From the NCBI GenBank assembly GCA_021234155.1, contig JAJEKV010000034.1, positions 9,623,614 to 9,687,613 of the forward strand: a DNA stretch of 64,000 nucleotides. Reading direction: 5' to 3'. Both the position numbers and the translations under genes were made by a program. Positions 12,661 to 25,275 of this stretch are shown one piece after another. Position 1 is the first letter of the stretch. Each line of letters begins with the position of its first letter. The notes beneath the pieces are model-generated. The model was not told the DNA's origin and made no database searches. It saw only the letters and a program-made list of their open reading frames with translations. Source of the DNA: Isoetes taiwanensis. Taxonomy: Eukaryota; Streptophyta; Lycopodiopsida; Isoetales; Isoetaceae.

Positions 12661-13730
12661 TCAATTTTCATACCATGTCTGCACCTCACTCAACAGAAGC
12701 GTTATCTTACGGAAACATATGCCCTTTGCTTTGATCATGGATTTCGTAAAAATTTAACACATACCATGTATGTATTATTGGCATACTACCTCAAAATACA
12801 TAACGTATAATACTCCCAAGCTACGAGGACCATCACATCTTTCCCTTCTAAAATTTAACCCATGTCCTCATGGGTCAATTATAGATTCGGTGAAGCATTC
12901 CTCCAATCAATTAGAACTATTGTAATCAATATGCGATGCTAACTTATGGGTACAAAATTACTAGTGGAGTACAATTTTTGGTGAAACGTGTAAATACATA
13001 AGCACTATGAGAGCACTATGAGAAGACGTAGATCATCAGGACTGTCAAAATAATCAATAGCTAGAATTTCTTGATATGAGCCTGATGCTTCATAATAGTA
13101 GCGGACCTCCATTTGTGGCATTTGACCTACTTCACCAAATAAATTACGGTTCATTGGAATTGGCATCCAAAACTAAGAATACTCTATGAAATTGCAGCTT
13201 CTACCTGTACATATTTTGAGCATAGTAGAAAACGTCCTAGGACACCAAGTTTCATGTGAATCCATTAAGTATTCTTACTGCAAGAGGCGAAAAAACGATT
13301 TCTAATATTTTACTAAAAAAGCAAGTATCTTACAGACTACACCATAGAATTTGATCTCGTCTAGTCTATTGGATTCCTGATGCAAAAATGTCTTTGAAGG
13401 TCAAGTTTCAGATCATTCTATAGAGAATTGATAGTGAGAAGGCTAAAAAACAATTTCTGATATCTATAAGGGAACAACACATATCTCACAAATGGCTTCA
13501 AAAAATGTAATACTGTCTGTTACATTAGATTGAGGATATAAAAATGAATTAGAAGGTCAAGTTTGAAGAATTCTTATGAATCATCCAAGAAATTATTTCG
13601 TCGTGTACTTGTCTGAATAAGCACCAAATACTATGTGCTTAAAAATTCATTGCTTCTAAGCACTTTTGCATTGTTCGGACGATAATTTCTGCTATCCAGT
13701 AGCAATTTTATACTCTTATTCACTATAATC
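12661..13730. other. Spacer between Copia pieces
   Basis: AT-rich and without recognisable coding sequence. A segment at about 12720-12840 matches 14425-14545 (shared CTTTGCTTTGATC and ATACATAACGTAT phrases), so part of it is duplicated Copia integrase-region DNA. Confidence 0.5.
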
Positions 13731-13974
13731 CTTAATCACCTCCGCCTAACCAACTGGCTATAAACATCTGGATGTTTATGGGAAATTCATCCCATCCTCT
13801 TATGGTGGTGCCAAGATCTACCTGAGCAGTCTCATATAGGTCCATTACAATCTCTCCCACTAGAACTATGCTCATCCTAGACCATGGACCACACCATCCC
13901 ATGGTGTCCAAGACCATACCATCCAACGGTGTCCAAGTCATACATTGTCCCATAGAGACTCGAACTCAAGCCCT

Positions 13975-13986
13975 GCTCTGATACCA
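13975..13986 (-). other. Primer-binding site complementary to initiator tRNA-Met
   Basis: The minus strand reads TGGTATCAGAGC, the common plant LTR-retrotransposon PBS. An LTR would then end just above it, near 13989 (minus-strand end ...TCACA). A short minus-strand open frame below it (13953-13732) would be in the leader. I could not place the other LTR end. Confidence 0.65.
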
Positions 13987-14424
13987 ATTGTGACAAGCCT
14001 GCCGAGTTGATCCCCTGGCAACTTGGAATCTTGTCTAAACTTTCATTAATTCTAGGTTGTTGTGTTTAGCCTTGACACACAAAATTGTGGATGGGCCTTC
14101 TATGGCCTCGTGCGGCTCTTCTCATTTTTGCTAATGCTTCTGGTGTCAGACCTCTTTCTATTTGCGATTGTCTCCGAGTGGGCATTATTCGCTTTTTGGG
14201 GAATCCTGCTATCGATGAGGTGCAGTCAATTCTGAGCCAGCATCACCATACAAATGAATTTTGGCATAATCAAACCCAATTCGGGGAGCTTATGCAAAAT
14301 CTTTCCTAGCAAAAGAAAAATCATCTAAGAACTTCTTTGGTCATCGAGATATGATGCTTCAAAATTGAGCCATCAAAACTGCCCCAAATTGCTCCTTTTC
14401 CTTCCCTTCAGAAATCCTTACAGA

Positions 14425-14790
14425 AACCTACACCCTTTGCTTTGATCGTGGATTTTGCATAAATTTAACATGTACTCTGTAGATATTATTGGCATACCCA
14501 AAATACATAACGTATGATACTGCGAAGCTACCAGGACCATCACATTTGAGCATATATCTGGCTGCATTTATAATGGTTCAGTTTTTTCTTTCTGCTACTC
14601 CATTTTGTTGTGGCGTGTATCGACATGTGTATTGTCTTCTAATATTATACAACAGACTAAACCTCCTGAATTAATCTAACATGTATTCTCCCTCAAGATC
14701 TGGCCTTAGGCATTTTATCCACATGACGTTTGCAATGAATAGCTTGAAATCATTAACACTAGAGTGATCCCAGGACCATTCCTGATCCTA
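14425..14790 (-). pseudogene. Copia integrase fragment
   Basis: On the minus strand the reading around 14560-14620 resembles the Copia integrase motif NGVAERKNxTI followed by AARYML, with frameshifts. Its left part repeats 12720-12840. With the PBS at 13975 and the RT/RNase H at 11.7-12.7 kb this suggests one or two broken Copia copies, all on the minus strand. Confidence 0.55.
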
Positions 14791-15216
14791 TGGTCCAAAA
14801 CCATCTTCTCTCTCTAGAAAAACAAAGACAAAAAAGAGGAAGTTCATCTTTGACATGATATTTCAAGTGAGGGCAAAAACTAGCTTTGAAAATGCAAATT
14901 TTAAAATGCCATTATGTTTACATGGGAAGTTGCCACCATGTCATCATACATCATCCATATCACTTCCACATCATCACCATGTAATATCCATGTCTGTCAA
15001 ACATTTTGATTAGGAAAAAGATGTTTGCCGATGCCCTTGCCACATCATCACTTTGACATTGCCAAGTCATCATTATCTTGCCAAGTCACCATTTTTTTGC
15101 CATGAGGAGGTCCGTTTGCTAAGTGAAGAATTCATTAGGGAAGAAGAAAAGAAGAGCATTCTAGTTTGAAAAGGAGAAGTAAGAGAAGAGCATTTAACAT
15201 CTCAAAGACTAAAACC

Positions 15217-15664
15217 CATGGGGAACTCCATATTTATCACTGGGGATGTGGTTAATCTGGCCACAAAGGGATGGTTAATCCGGCCATCCGGTATCAACCA
15301 GGGTGGTTAATCTGGCCATCCGATATTAGCCAAGGTGGCCAAAAAAAACCAAGCATTGAACTATGAGGCAAGGCAAATTCTTTGATCAAATGGTTCTTGC
15401 TGCTCCATGGGCAGCTTGATTCAGTTTAAAGAGCATCCCAATCGCTTTGTCTCCCCTTTTATACCAGATTGATAAGAGATGAAGAGATTTGACGCAAAAT
15501 AGAGCCGAACTTATAAAAAAAAGGGCTAAAACGGTTGATTTTTGGGCTTCAAGCTGCCCAAGCTGCGCAATCATTTGTGGCTGATATCGGGTGGTCCGGA
15601 TTAACCACATCGGCGGCCAAATTAACTGCATCCCTAGTGATAAATATGAGCTTCCCCCGGGGTG
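15217..15664. mobile_element. Foldback/MITE-like element with about 45-bp inverted ends
   Basis: The left end GGGGAACTCCATATTTATCA continues into CTGGGGATGTGGTTAATCTGG. The right end is its near complement (ACTGCATCCCTAGTGATAAA, then TATGAGCTTCCCCC). Inside the left half, GGTTAATCYGGCCATCCG recurs in tandem at about 15272-15325. There is no coding capacity beyond a chance open frame. Confidence 0.65.
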
Positions 15665-15996
15665 GGCGGGGAGGCGATTTTTCAGATGTTGCCAGAAGTG
15701 GCCCCTAGCAAGGACTTTGCAAATGACTAAGAGGGCAACATCAACAATAAAGGGTTGATCATTAGACATGGTCAAATGTTATTTACAAGCTTTTGGTGGC
15801 ATGAATTTTACAGGAATTATTTATCTGCCTTCAATAGTTTTAATTGGAAGCGTTCCAAAGCAGAAAGCAGTTGGTTTGTTTTTGTTGTCCCAATGATGAT
15901 CTGAGCACCTTCTGGAATATGCTGCCAGCGTGACATATAAAACTTCAGGTCTTATGTTACACAGGTTGAGAATTGTTAGATGCGTGTTCTGAGATC

Positions 15997-18931
15997 TTAG
16001 TTACTGTCTTTGTTATTGGATGACAATTGAACTGATGCTTTAACCATGTCTTCTAGTGCCTCTACACAATGTTGTAACAACACTTTTGGGTCAGGGATGA
16101 TGCTTGTTGCAGCAGATGCCACTAAATGTATTCCACTTGAGTAACTTTGCATGTGAATGCACAATGCCTGTAACAACAAAAAGTAAATGACTGGAGTTAA
16201 AAAGAACACAATTGGTTGTAAAAACAATTCCTTTAAGAATGACAGCTGCAGACTACCAACTGACTTGATGGATCTAGGGAGGCAATATAAGTTTTTAGTT
16301 GGTTCTATCAACTTCATGGCTGTAAAGACGCAATGTCGCATCGAGGTGCCAAACGGCAGTTATGGAATGGAAAATTTCTCGATAAAACTATTTTAAAGGA
16401 GAAAAGTTTGGATAGACTCCGGAACGGCTATACAAACTGCCCAGCTCAGAGATATGATGTCATAAAACATATGACTATATGTGGACATACACGGTGATAA
16501 CTAACCTGAGGTTGACCAATCGAAGTAGGAGCAATGCTTATTACTTCATTTCCCAAAAATGTTACTTGTTCTAATGGTCCAATCATGTTCGATAATGAAA
16601 GCGTTGTATGCATTAGGGTTCTGTAGATAATGTTTGCTGCAACCTGGAGATATATATATAAAAAAATTGGAGTTAGAACTTGAAAATTAAATGTTTATTG
16701 CCATAATAAAATAACAGACGGTATCATGGTAGAGGCTTTACATTTGGACCAAAAAGCTTTACAATCAACGCCCCACATGTGTACGTGAAATACGCTTCAA
16801 TGGACATTTTCTTTTGAGTACTTATTAGCTTTGCCTTTCGGACATGCTCAAGAGGGTCTTTACAGTCATTTAGACTTAGAGGAACCAACATGTAACCCAT
16901 TTGATTGCCCCAACGTGCTTGTGATCCCTTTTTTAGCATTCGGCTTACTTCCTGCAGGATGACACTCAAGATCACATTCTGGTGATTGTTCAAAACAGTT
17001 AATTTTCCTTAAATTTCAAGTTCTAGCGTTCCAAATTTTACAAAACCTTCATTAAGTTCACTGTTGGAAGAACTTAGATGCATACAGAAAGACTCGAAAT
17101 CATTTCAGCATAAGATGAAATATTTCTGTACCAGAAAAACTAAGTAAAAATTTAGTCCTCTATGAGTCAGGTCTCATGTCCTAGTCCTATCCAAGCTCCT
17201 AGATCCAACTTTAGAGTAAAAGTCTTATCCCAAATTCTCATGTGCAGTGTCTAGCAAGCCTGTATAGTCTATACTGTGGCCTAAGAGGGAATTGTGTGAT
17301 GTCTCATTGTGAGCGGTAAACAACACTAAACATTATTAAATGATAAACTCAGTGGGAATTGCCTAATAGATTATAAGAGGCATAGCCATTGAGAGAATCT
17401 TTCCTAGTTCCTCCATTATTCTCTGACACTCTAAAGATGACATATCAATTAAGTAACATTATCACAAATGCCAACAGAAGACCAGATCAGCTAAGAAAGA
17501 AAAAAATTTAGCATTTTGTCAACTATGAATAGCAGATGAATAAGAGTACATAATCGGGCAAATAGCAAACCTGTAAGCCAATTGTTGGTCTAATATTCAT
17601 TAACGATGTTGCGGTGATTTGAAGACCTTTCAAATTATATCTATCTTGTTGTCGGACTTCCTTTTTCACACTGACATCTACGGAAAGAAGGAACATGGAA
17701 TTTCAGACGATTCTAGTTAAAAATAGTTGGATGGTGAAAATGCAGACCTCTTTCATTGATGGAACACCTGAGATTCTGCAGTAAATAACGTGTAATTCCA
17801 GCAGAAATCATCCCCAATAAGACATCATTTATGGTCTGCCATTCAGCAACAACCTCAAATTCTTAATGAACCAAAGCCTACATAAAGAAAACAATATCAG
17901 AAGCTTACCGCACCAGTAGCTGCTTTGACAATTTTCAACTTATTCAAGGAGAAACTTAAAGATGAGATTTTGTAAGGCAACTGCTCGACTCCTGCGAACC
18001 CTTTGATAGGAGTTAAGCTATCCTCCAAAAATAGTAACGTAGCCAGGAACTTCACAATACTTATTAAACTGTACCATATAACAAGGAAAAAATTCCATAT
18101 GACTTGGAGATAGGACCTTTGAGGTTTTTTTCTAGCCATGGGAACAACTGAAGGTGGCTTGTCAGGGTCATTTACTCTCCTTGTACAGGACAAAAAGAAT
18201 GACATTAATGAAGTACCGTCCCCTAAAGAATGATGTAGCCTTAAAATCATTGCTGCAGCTGAATTTTCTGACCTTACGTTGAGAATATGGACACTCCATA
18301 ACGGTCTAGATGGATCAAATGATCCATTCAATGAAAGATTAGATGCATATTCTTCAACCAAGTCACTTGAACCTACTTCGCTAGGAATTGATGGCACAAT
18401 TACATGCTTATCTATGTCGATCTCTGTCTGTACCCAAGTTTCGTGTCCCCATTTATCTAACCTCTGAATCATGATTATTCATGTTAGAGATCTAGACTCA
18501 AATCAGAATAAAAGAATTTCTTTTTCCTTATGTTAAATTTAAAATCAGATGTTAACTTAGAATCAGAGACATAATTTTGAATAGCATATGTCTAGAAACG
18601 AATTTTATGATCTGTTTACAAAATAAAAACTATAACAACGGGCATATTAACGAAAGAGAAAAAAAAGAAGTACCATCACAGAGGAGAATCGCTTATGTCG
18701 AACCAATATATCGAAGGTACCCTGTTTGAAAGCAGGGATATTATGAATTGGGTCTTTCAATTTAACGATGCAAATAATGAAGATAGACGTTTGAGGCTGA
18801 GAAAACATGCGAGCTGCTGGGGACAAGGGCTCTGCGTTCTCATAATCCTCTGCTTCATTGGGTTGAACTAAATGAAATCCGGAAGTGGATGGAACAGAGG
18901 CACGGCGCAAGCGCAGTTGAGGCAGCTCCAT
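15997..18931 (-). CDS. WSD1-type wax ester synthase / diacylglycerol O-acyltransferase, seven exons
   Basis: Minus-strand exons by GT-AG sites and frame: 18931-18674, 18463-17909, 17835-17748, 17677-17571, 16951-16742, 16643-16506 and 16167-15997. Together they make 1527 bases and 508 residues, normal for the family, with no stop or frameshift. The active-site motif HHSLGDGTS is at about residue 144 and matches HHxxxDG of the WES acyltransferase domain. The family's downstream landmarks follow: TINDVLLGMISAGITRYL, then SNMIGPLE, then AATSIIPDPKVLLQH near the C terminus. The family esterifies fatty alcohols (or diacylglycerol) with acyl-CoA, usually at the endoplasmic reticulum for cuticular wax. 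A hydrophobic stretch (residues ~205-235) follows the active site. A promoter was not resolved. A GC-rich hairpin begins 90 bp upstream of the ATG. Confidence 0.9.
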
Positions 18932-19020
18932 TGTCTGAGTCTAAGACTCCAAGTGGTCACGTTCATAACAGAGCCTTTGTTACGTGGCATGCGCTACATT
19001 ATGATACTTTTGGTAGAGGT

Positions 19021-19118
19021 AATGTTCGCCCGTAGGCCCTTACGCGGGGTAAGGACCTGGCGAGCCCGGCAGGGCGAGCCTGGTCCGCACCCCGCGTAAG
19101 GGCCTGCGGGCGAACATT
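19021..19118. repeat. GC-rich 98-bp foldback upstream of the acyltransferase gene
   Basis: AATGTTCGCCCGTAGGCCCT...CGGGGT is followed, after a GC-rich loop, by its near-perfect reverse complement (ACCCCGCGTAAGGG, CCTGCGGGCGAACATT). The arms are about 35 bp with few mismatches. It stands out in an AT-rich region and lies 90 bp upstream of the acyltransferase ATG. It could be a tiny foldback transposon or a hairpin in the 5' leader or promoter. Confidence 0.8.
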
Positions 19119-19123
19119 TCCTC

Positions 19124-19305
19124 ACGTAAAGTTCAGGGGGAAGATATTTCTTGCCACGTGGCGTCATCGTAGCCACAAAAAGTTGATTACTCCGTTATCA
19201 GCCAGCATCGGAGGAGATGAAGCCAACATCGGAGGAGAGGAAGCGATTATCTGTTGTAATCTAGGCCTGAAATATGGCGAAATATCTTCCCCCTGAACTT
19301 TACGT
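19124..19305. mobile_element. MITE with about 28-bp terminal inverted repeats
   Basis: The left end ACGTAAAGTTCAGGGGGAAG, continuing ATATTTC, is repeated inverted at the right end (GAAATATCTTCCCCCTGAAC, TTTACGT). It is about 182 bp with no coding capacity and lies immediately beside the GC-rich foldback. Confidence 0.75.
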
Positions 19306-19537
19306 TTTGTTTTACTTTAAAGAAAAGGTAGAACCATTTGGTCCACATAATAAGAAGATACGTGCACAATTGGGTTACCCGTTCTTGATTTTAGTTGACA
19401 ATCTTGTTAGGGATAATATGTCGAAGGAAGCAATTCCTCATAATGGTCTCCGCGAACCAGGCAGAATTGCCTAACCAGGCCAAATTGCCTCCTCACCAAG
19501 CCAAATTGCCTCCTCCAGTACATTATCCCACTATCCC

Positions 19538-19698
19538 ACGTAAAGTTAGGGGGAGGAAATTTTATGCCATGTCGCACTAGTATTGACCACAAATTCAAGA
19601 AAATGTTGCCCACCCCTTTTAACGTTGCACACAGAAACATCACACATTTTAATTTAAGCCTGTAATACATGAAAATTTTCTCCCCCTTTTAACTTTAG
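19538..19698. mobile_element. Second MITE related to 19124-19305
   Basis: The left end ACGTAAAGTTAGGGGGAGGA and the right end TCTCCCCCTTTTAACTTTA are inverted, and both resemble the ends of the element at 19124-19305. About 160 bp, non-coding. Confidence 0.65.
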
Positions 19699-19699
19699 A

Positions 19700-22600
19700 T
19701 TTGATTCTTGAGTTGGCTCTAGGTTTTACGTCTGTCTTGCTCTAGAATGTCCAATGTTCTTGATTGTCCTAGCCCTCCCCCTCCACTAGTCACCCCTACT
19801 GGGACTCTCATCTGTGGAGCTTATTGGGATAGACGCACCAAATTCCTTCAGCATAACGTCAAGGAAAGTTGATCTTCATTCTTGTTCACTACCTAATGAC
19901 AGACTGCCATGTTGTGATCATTCTATCTAGGAATGAAAAATGGCTATAACCTGCGCACCTTTATACCTAAAACTAAAAATCAAGAAGTTTAGGAACAGGG
20001 CCGAAGGCTAGGGAAACAATAGAATAATTTTTTACCGTCCACGGAGACCAATCAGCCTATGGGACCCAACGAAAAAGCGCAACAGACTTATTATTGTCCG
20101 GATTAAAAAACACCCGGCCTGAAGGATAGTGCAAGGCAAGAATAAGGTTTGAAAAATGGCACAGTAATTTAGGAGCGGAGCCATGGCCGATGGCCTTGGA
20201 CCGCATTTGGCGCCCTGATAAGCAGCTCTGAGGGAAAATCTTAGACATCGCCATAGTTGAAACTTGCTTGATCTTCCGCTTCTTGCAGTAGCCCTAGCCC
20301 TCAGAGATATGGAATGGTCTCCCTCTTGTCATGTCATGGACGTTGATTGTGCATTCTTGCACACTGGGTTGGCATTTTGACATTTCAGAATGGAAATGTG
20401 CTTGCCTCCAGCTGTATTATTAGGTCCGTCCATGACGATGTTGATTGACCTTGAATCCAGCATTTCAGATGCACAACTCCTCTAGGAAAACTGGTCATCC
20501 CTAACAGGATTCCTAGTTTTTCAGTCACACTGTTATGCATGCCTGGAATGTTGCCCCAAAGCCATTCCACACAACATAATAACCAAGGAACATTAACAAA
20601 ATCATCATATAGAGTGTGTTCTCATGGGCGTGTTACCTCTTTTGACCATAGGTTAGGTTGCACGGATTTCCTTACCTTCTAGATTTCAAGAGCTGCTCTC
20701 ACTAATAGCTAGTTTGACCGGTCAAGAGCCAAAAGATCTAGTTATCTAGTTGTAAGTCAAAAAATTCCATGGAGACACGTCTCTAAGTTGTGATTTTATC
20801 CATGATGTTGTGTCAAGAAGTCACTCATGGAACTTGCGTGTTATGTAAAAATGTAACTGCCGATGTGTAAATATTTCCTCTAAAGCTTAATGATGGAAGG
20901 AGGGGAACTAGATGAAATTTCTACCATTAGATGGGGATGAATTTAGATCCATTATGAAATATCCCCACCTAAAAGAAGTGAATAGGACCGTGTAATAAAT
21001 GGATGTCGACACAAATATTTTACACGTACTGATATTGCATATGGAGTATTTAGTCATTTCTATTAATTATTTGTCAGCCAAAATGAATGGATGTAAACGT
21101 TTTACCCATTACGCATGAAACTAACATGATGTGCCTAATTGTTTTTAAGCCCCATAAAGGCATATCTATTGTTTAAATTTGGCCTTCTCAGCAAGTGAAA
21201 AACTTTTTCGATTTTTTTAGGTTGCTTTCCTAAGGTTTTGAAGCTTTTATCTATCAGCCAAGATTTTCGGTATTCCAAAAATTGGACCTATAGCTTTTCC
21301 TATGATTTGAAGTTTGCATTTTGGTTATGAGCTGAAATTTGCATTTTGGTTATTTGTCCCGTTTTTGAGAATTTGCTCCTCGGCATGTTGGCCACAAGTG
21401 ATCAACATGTAGGTTTTTCCCATGTATTGTAGCATCCTAAACCAACTTTCGTTTCATTTCAGATGGCCATGTCTTGATATGAGGTCTACTTGATTTTGAG
21501 ATAAGTAGCCATGATTCTGCTTTAAAAGATGGAGAAAGCAATTAAGACTCTTGAACTTAGTGGCCAAGAATATTGGTGGTTTGGGTTCACTGCTCTGTTG
21601 AGGCATTTGTTCGATCATATAATATATGTTGCCAGTCAAAGGTTTCTAGGTACCTAGCCCATAAGATTATGTGATGTTTCTATATATTATAGGGTATATT
21701 ATAAGCTTCTATTACATGTTTCTATATATTATAGGGTATACTAAGCAGATATGTCACTATGCATTCAATAAATTCGACATGTATGAGAGTAGGCTAGCTA
21801 ACGTGGAGGGGAGAATATCACATAAGCAAAGTACCTTAGTTATGTTTCATAAGAGCAACAGTTTTGAACTAAATTTTATGGACACGCCCTTGCACTGCAA
21901 TTAATGGTTTACACCTAAAGCAGCATTCTATTCTATTCTATTCTATTCTATTATTTTAAATACAATAGTTCTACAGCATAAGTTATGATGTAGAGAGCCT
22001 TGTAAAGCTTTAGTTTGCTATCTATTGAGGCTACAGGTCCTGATTGCAACATGTCAATAAATTTGAAATAAATGCGCTCAATTACAGATAAAAATAACAT
22101 CTATGAAGAATGAACCAGAGTGCTAAGTTAAGAATGTAGTGGAATCGAAATGATTGGGGTCTGTTTGGTTAATGGGAATAGTTTGAGGTTTCAATAAAGA
22201 AGCTTTGAATCCTAACAGATCGATCGAACATATGATGTTGATTCCTCCCTATTTGGAGAACTATTATACGCTTCTATTTAGTATTTATCTAGGAGTCAAT
22301 AACTTATGTGCTTCTTGATGGTGTTATCTTCTTTTGAAGGCAACCATAAATGATGCTATCAGAAACAAATTGAATTAATAAAGACAGCCTCAGAAATTCT
22401 TTGGCAATTTCACTATGGTGTGGATGACTAAACTTGTAATAAGTAATGATGCTTGAGTAAACATTAATTTCAAATCTGATATGCAACAACCTTATAGAAG
22501 ATTGAGTAGCTTATAACCATCGTTTGACACCTGTTACAGGAGAACATGTTTAGGAGTAGTTGCAAATAAACAAAGTTATGTCGTTGTTAGATGACCAATA

Positions 22601-23130
22601 GCCAAGGGAAAGGTAAAAAAACCAATAAATTTCCTATATCTATACCATAACTTCTTTTAAGATTGCTAAGAACTATAATGCTGTCAACTTTCTCGATGGT
22701 ACCCGTTGATTCTCGATAAAATCTTTGGGATTCTAAAATCGACATCTAAGCTAAAACACGAGTCACGAGTCTATATGAAATCAGACAATTGTGATATAAG
22801 CTCTTTAGAAATGCTGCTACCGTTCTCAAGCTCTGATTTAAAAGGAACTATCAAATAAAAGGTTTCAACAAATTCATCTTACCAACATCTGTAAAGAAGA
22901 TCAAAATAGCCTTCCTTATATAATGCTTGCTTGAAAAATCTTAACTAAGTAACGCCCACTTTTACCAAGGGTAGCTGGAAATGAACATTAGCTAGAAATG
23001 AAATATATTTCAAAAGCTAATGGAGATTCAGTATGATTCTCTGTTGAAAAAAAGGTAGCCTATTTGTTCAAAAAAACATGTGTACCTTAGAATCTAGACT
23101 CAATTGCGCAAACTTACCAATAGGTGAATT
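19700..23130. other. AT-rich spacer without clear genes
   Basis: Two minus-strand open pieces (20254-20057, containing YPSGRVFFNPDNNKSVALFR, and 20570-20385) may be remains of a retroelement, but I do not recognise them. (TTCTA)n occurs at 21926-21952. A 30-bp phrase, TTTCTATATATTATAGGGTA with flanks, is duplicated at 21676 and 21719. Nothing else stood out. Confidence 0.5.
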
Positions 23131-24224
23131 CTAGAATGGGCTCGCATGAAAACTACAAAAACCTCCATAGATAGGCTTCTCATTCATCTCAGCAGATTTT
23201 CTACAATGGTGGATAGTGGGTAGCCGCACACATGCAAACTACCCACGAAGAAAAATAAGGTGAATGTCCAATTATACAACTTGGACCCCATGAAATACAA
23301 TGCTAATAGATGTTTGGTTTGTGTACCTGCCAAAAGCTTATCACCGAGATTAAAAAATCCCGCCCTTTCGGGTTTTCGAGGAAAAACCCTAATGATAAGC
23401 CTTCGGCAAGGGGCTTGGACAACGTAAGGCTGAGAATTCGCTCCCAAAAAACCCACGAATGGAGAAGTCGAAGCTGCTGCCGCTTACCAACTTGTACCTC
23501 ACATCACCAACACTAGAACAAATGTGACAAAACAAACCCCCCAAAGTGGAGGGGCTGATCACGCGTGCCACGCGACAACAAAACAAAAACCTCTTCAAAT
23601 AGAGGGGCTGGTCACGCGTGCCAGGCAACAAATACATTAAACAATTAAGGGGAGGTGGGGAGGGGGGACTCAAAGAATGGAGAATAAGGTACTACTGAGA
23701 GAGAAGAGGAAGCGCCGATGAGATGTTGATGAAGCACCTCGCCTAATATAGCGATCTCCCAACCAGAGAAGGCATCCAATGCATGCATGCGAGCCATGCA
23801 TGCTCGCCCCCTCTAGAATCTCGATCCGAGGTCTCGGATCGATGGAATACTAGAATGGGGCTCGCATGAAAACGACAAAAACCTTCCGAATAGAAGAGAA
23901 CTTCCTTATCAAAATGGGATCGAGGACGAAGGTCAAAGGATTATGGCTAAAGAAGAGGCAAGGCCAAGAAAGGACATGCCACAACATGAAAGAAATGCCA
24001 AGTTTGTCAATCCAACAAGAAAAAGCCCCTTCCTTGCATGGTTTAAAAGAATATAGAATAAGGTACTATTGAGAGAGAAGAGGAAGCGCCGATGAGACGT
24101 TGATAAAGAACCTCGCCTAATATAGCGATCACCCAACCAGAGAAGGCATCTAATGCATGCATGCGAGACATGCATGCTCGCCCCCTCTAGAATCTCGATC
24201 CGAGGGCTCGGATCGATGGAATTA
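23131..24224. repeat. Tandem pair of a non-coding repeat unit
   Basis: Unit 1 (23131-23849) and unit 2 (23850-24224) both start CTAGAATGGGCTCGCATGAA (unit 2 has one more G). Both end with GAGAGAAGAGGAAGCGCCGA, CCTCGCCTAATATAGCGATC, ATGCATGCATGCGAG and the palindromic ATCTCGATCCGAG-CTCGGATCGAT. Unit 2 lacks about 340 bp present in unit 1. It looks like a non-autonomous element in tandem. TTCTAGAAT-like sequence borders each junction. Confidence 0.7.
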
Positions 24225-25275
24225 TAGAAGGCAAATCGCTTTCAACATCTTTTTCTGAAGGATTTTGTGAGAACTGAAGAATTTTCCACCACTGATAATA
24301 TCTCAGAAGATGGGCAATTAACTAAGGCACAAACACTTTAAGCCTTTCTCATGATTGGCTTTCAGTATTTTAACACACTTTTGAGATTAATCAAGCAACC
24401 ACAAAGATGGTTAGTAATAAATAAGTGGCTAGAGATATGTTCTAGATCTTTGTAAGTAAAAAACAAAACTATTTTGAAATGGTCTAAAACTGTGAGCTGT
24501 TTACTTTACGATGCCAACCGTAAAGTGCATAGCTACTTAAAAATTGGAAATAAACAGAGAGTTGCACAAATTTGCACACAAAAAATATTTAGGTACATAC
24601 AAGTCAGCAAGATGATGGCCTGTCTAGCATGGATGCAGAGTCTAAGCTGCATCTTCTCTCATCACCTCAATCTCCAATTTAATCATCCAAAATAATGCTT
24701 GTTTTTTATATAGCCGCACATCACACTCTAGATCTTTCGGAGGCTCCATTTCCTAAAGTTTATATTTTGAGATTAAACTTATGCATGTGAAAGATATGAT
24801 ATTTACATGTACGAGCTTGAATTCGTGGCAATCACACGTGCCAACAACATGGTCAACATCAAAGTCAACTCTTCTTTCTGAATCAATCTTATTAATTTGG
24901 GATTTTTCGGTCCGCTGAGAAAGTTTTTTGGTTTTTTTTTAAGCATAATTTCCTATGATTGTTGGTATTTTGGTCGACGAAAATTATTTTCCGGCATCCG
25001 AACATTACTACATTTTTTGAGTATGGGTTTTTAAAGCTTCGACATTTCTATTTTCGGCATCCTTATCTGACTTAACTCCAGAATTGCAAATTGGATTTCG
25101 AGAAAGGGGTTTTGGGATTTCGGCATCTCCTTATCCGACCTCTCCGTGATTGTAAATTGGATTTCAGAAAAAGGTTTTGGGTCTTTTTTAATCCCTTTTT
25201 AGCAGCCTTTCTCCACAATTGTGAATTTAGATGTCCAATGATTTTTTTTAATATAACTACCATTACATCCAACAC
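24225..25275. other. AT-rich spacer
   Basis: No recognisable gene. At 24905-25250 there is a loose internal repetition (GCAAATTGGATTTCGAGAAA and GTAAATTGGATTTCAGAAAA) around TTTTCGGCATC phrases. Confidence 0.4.
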
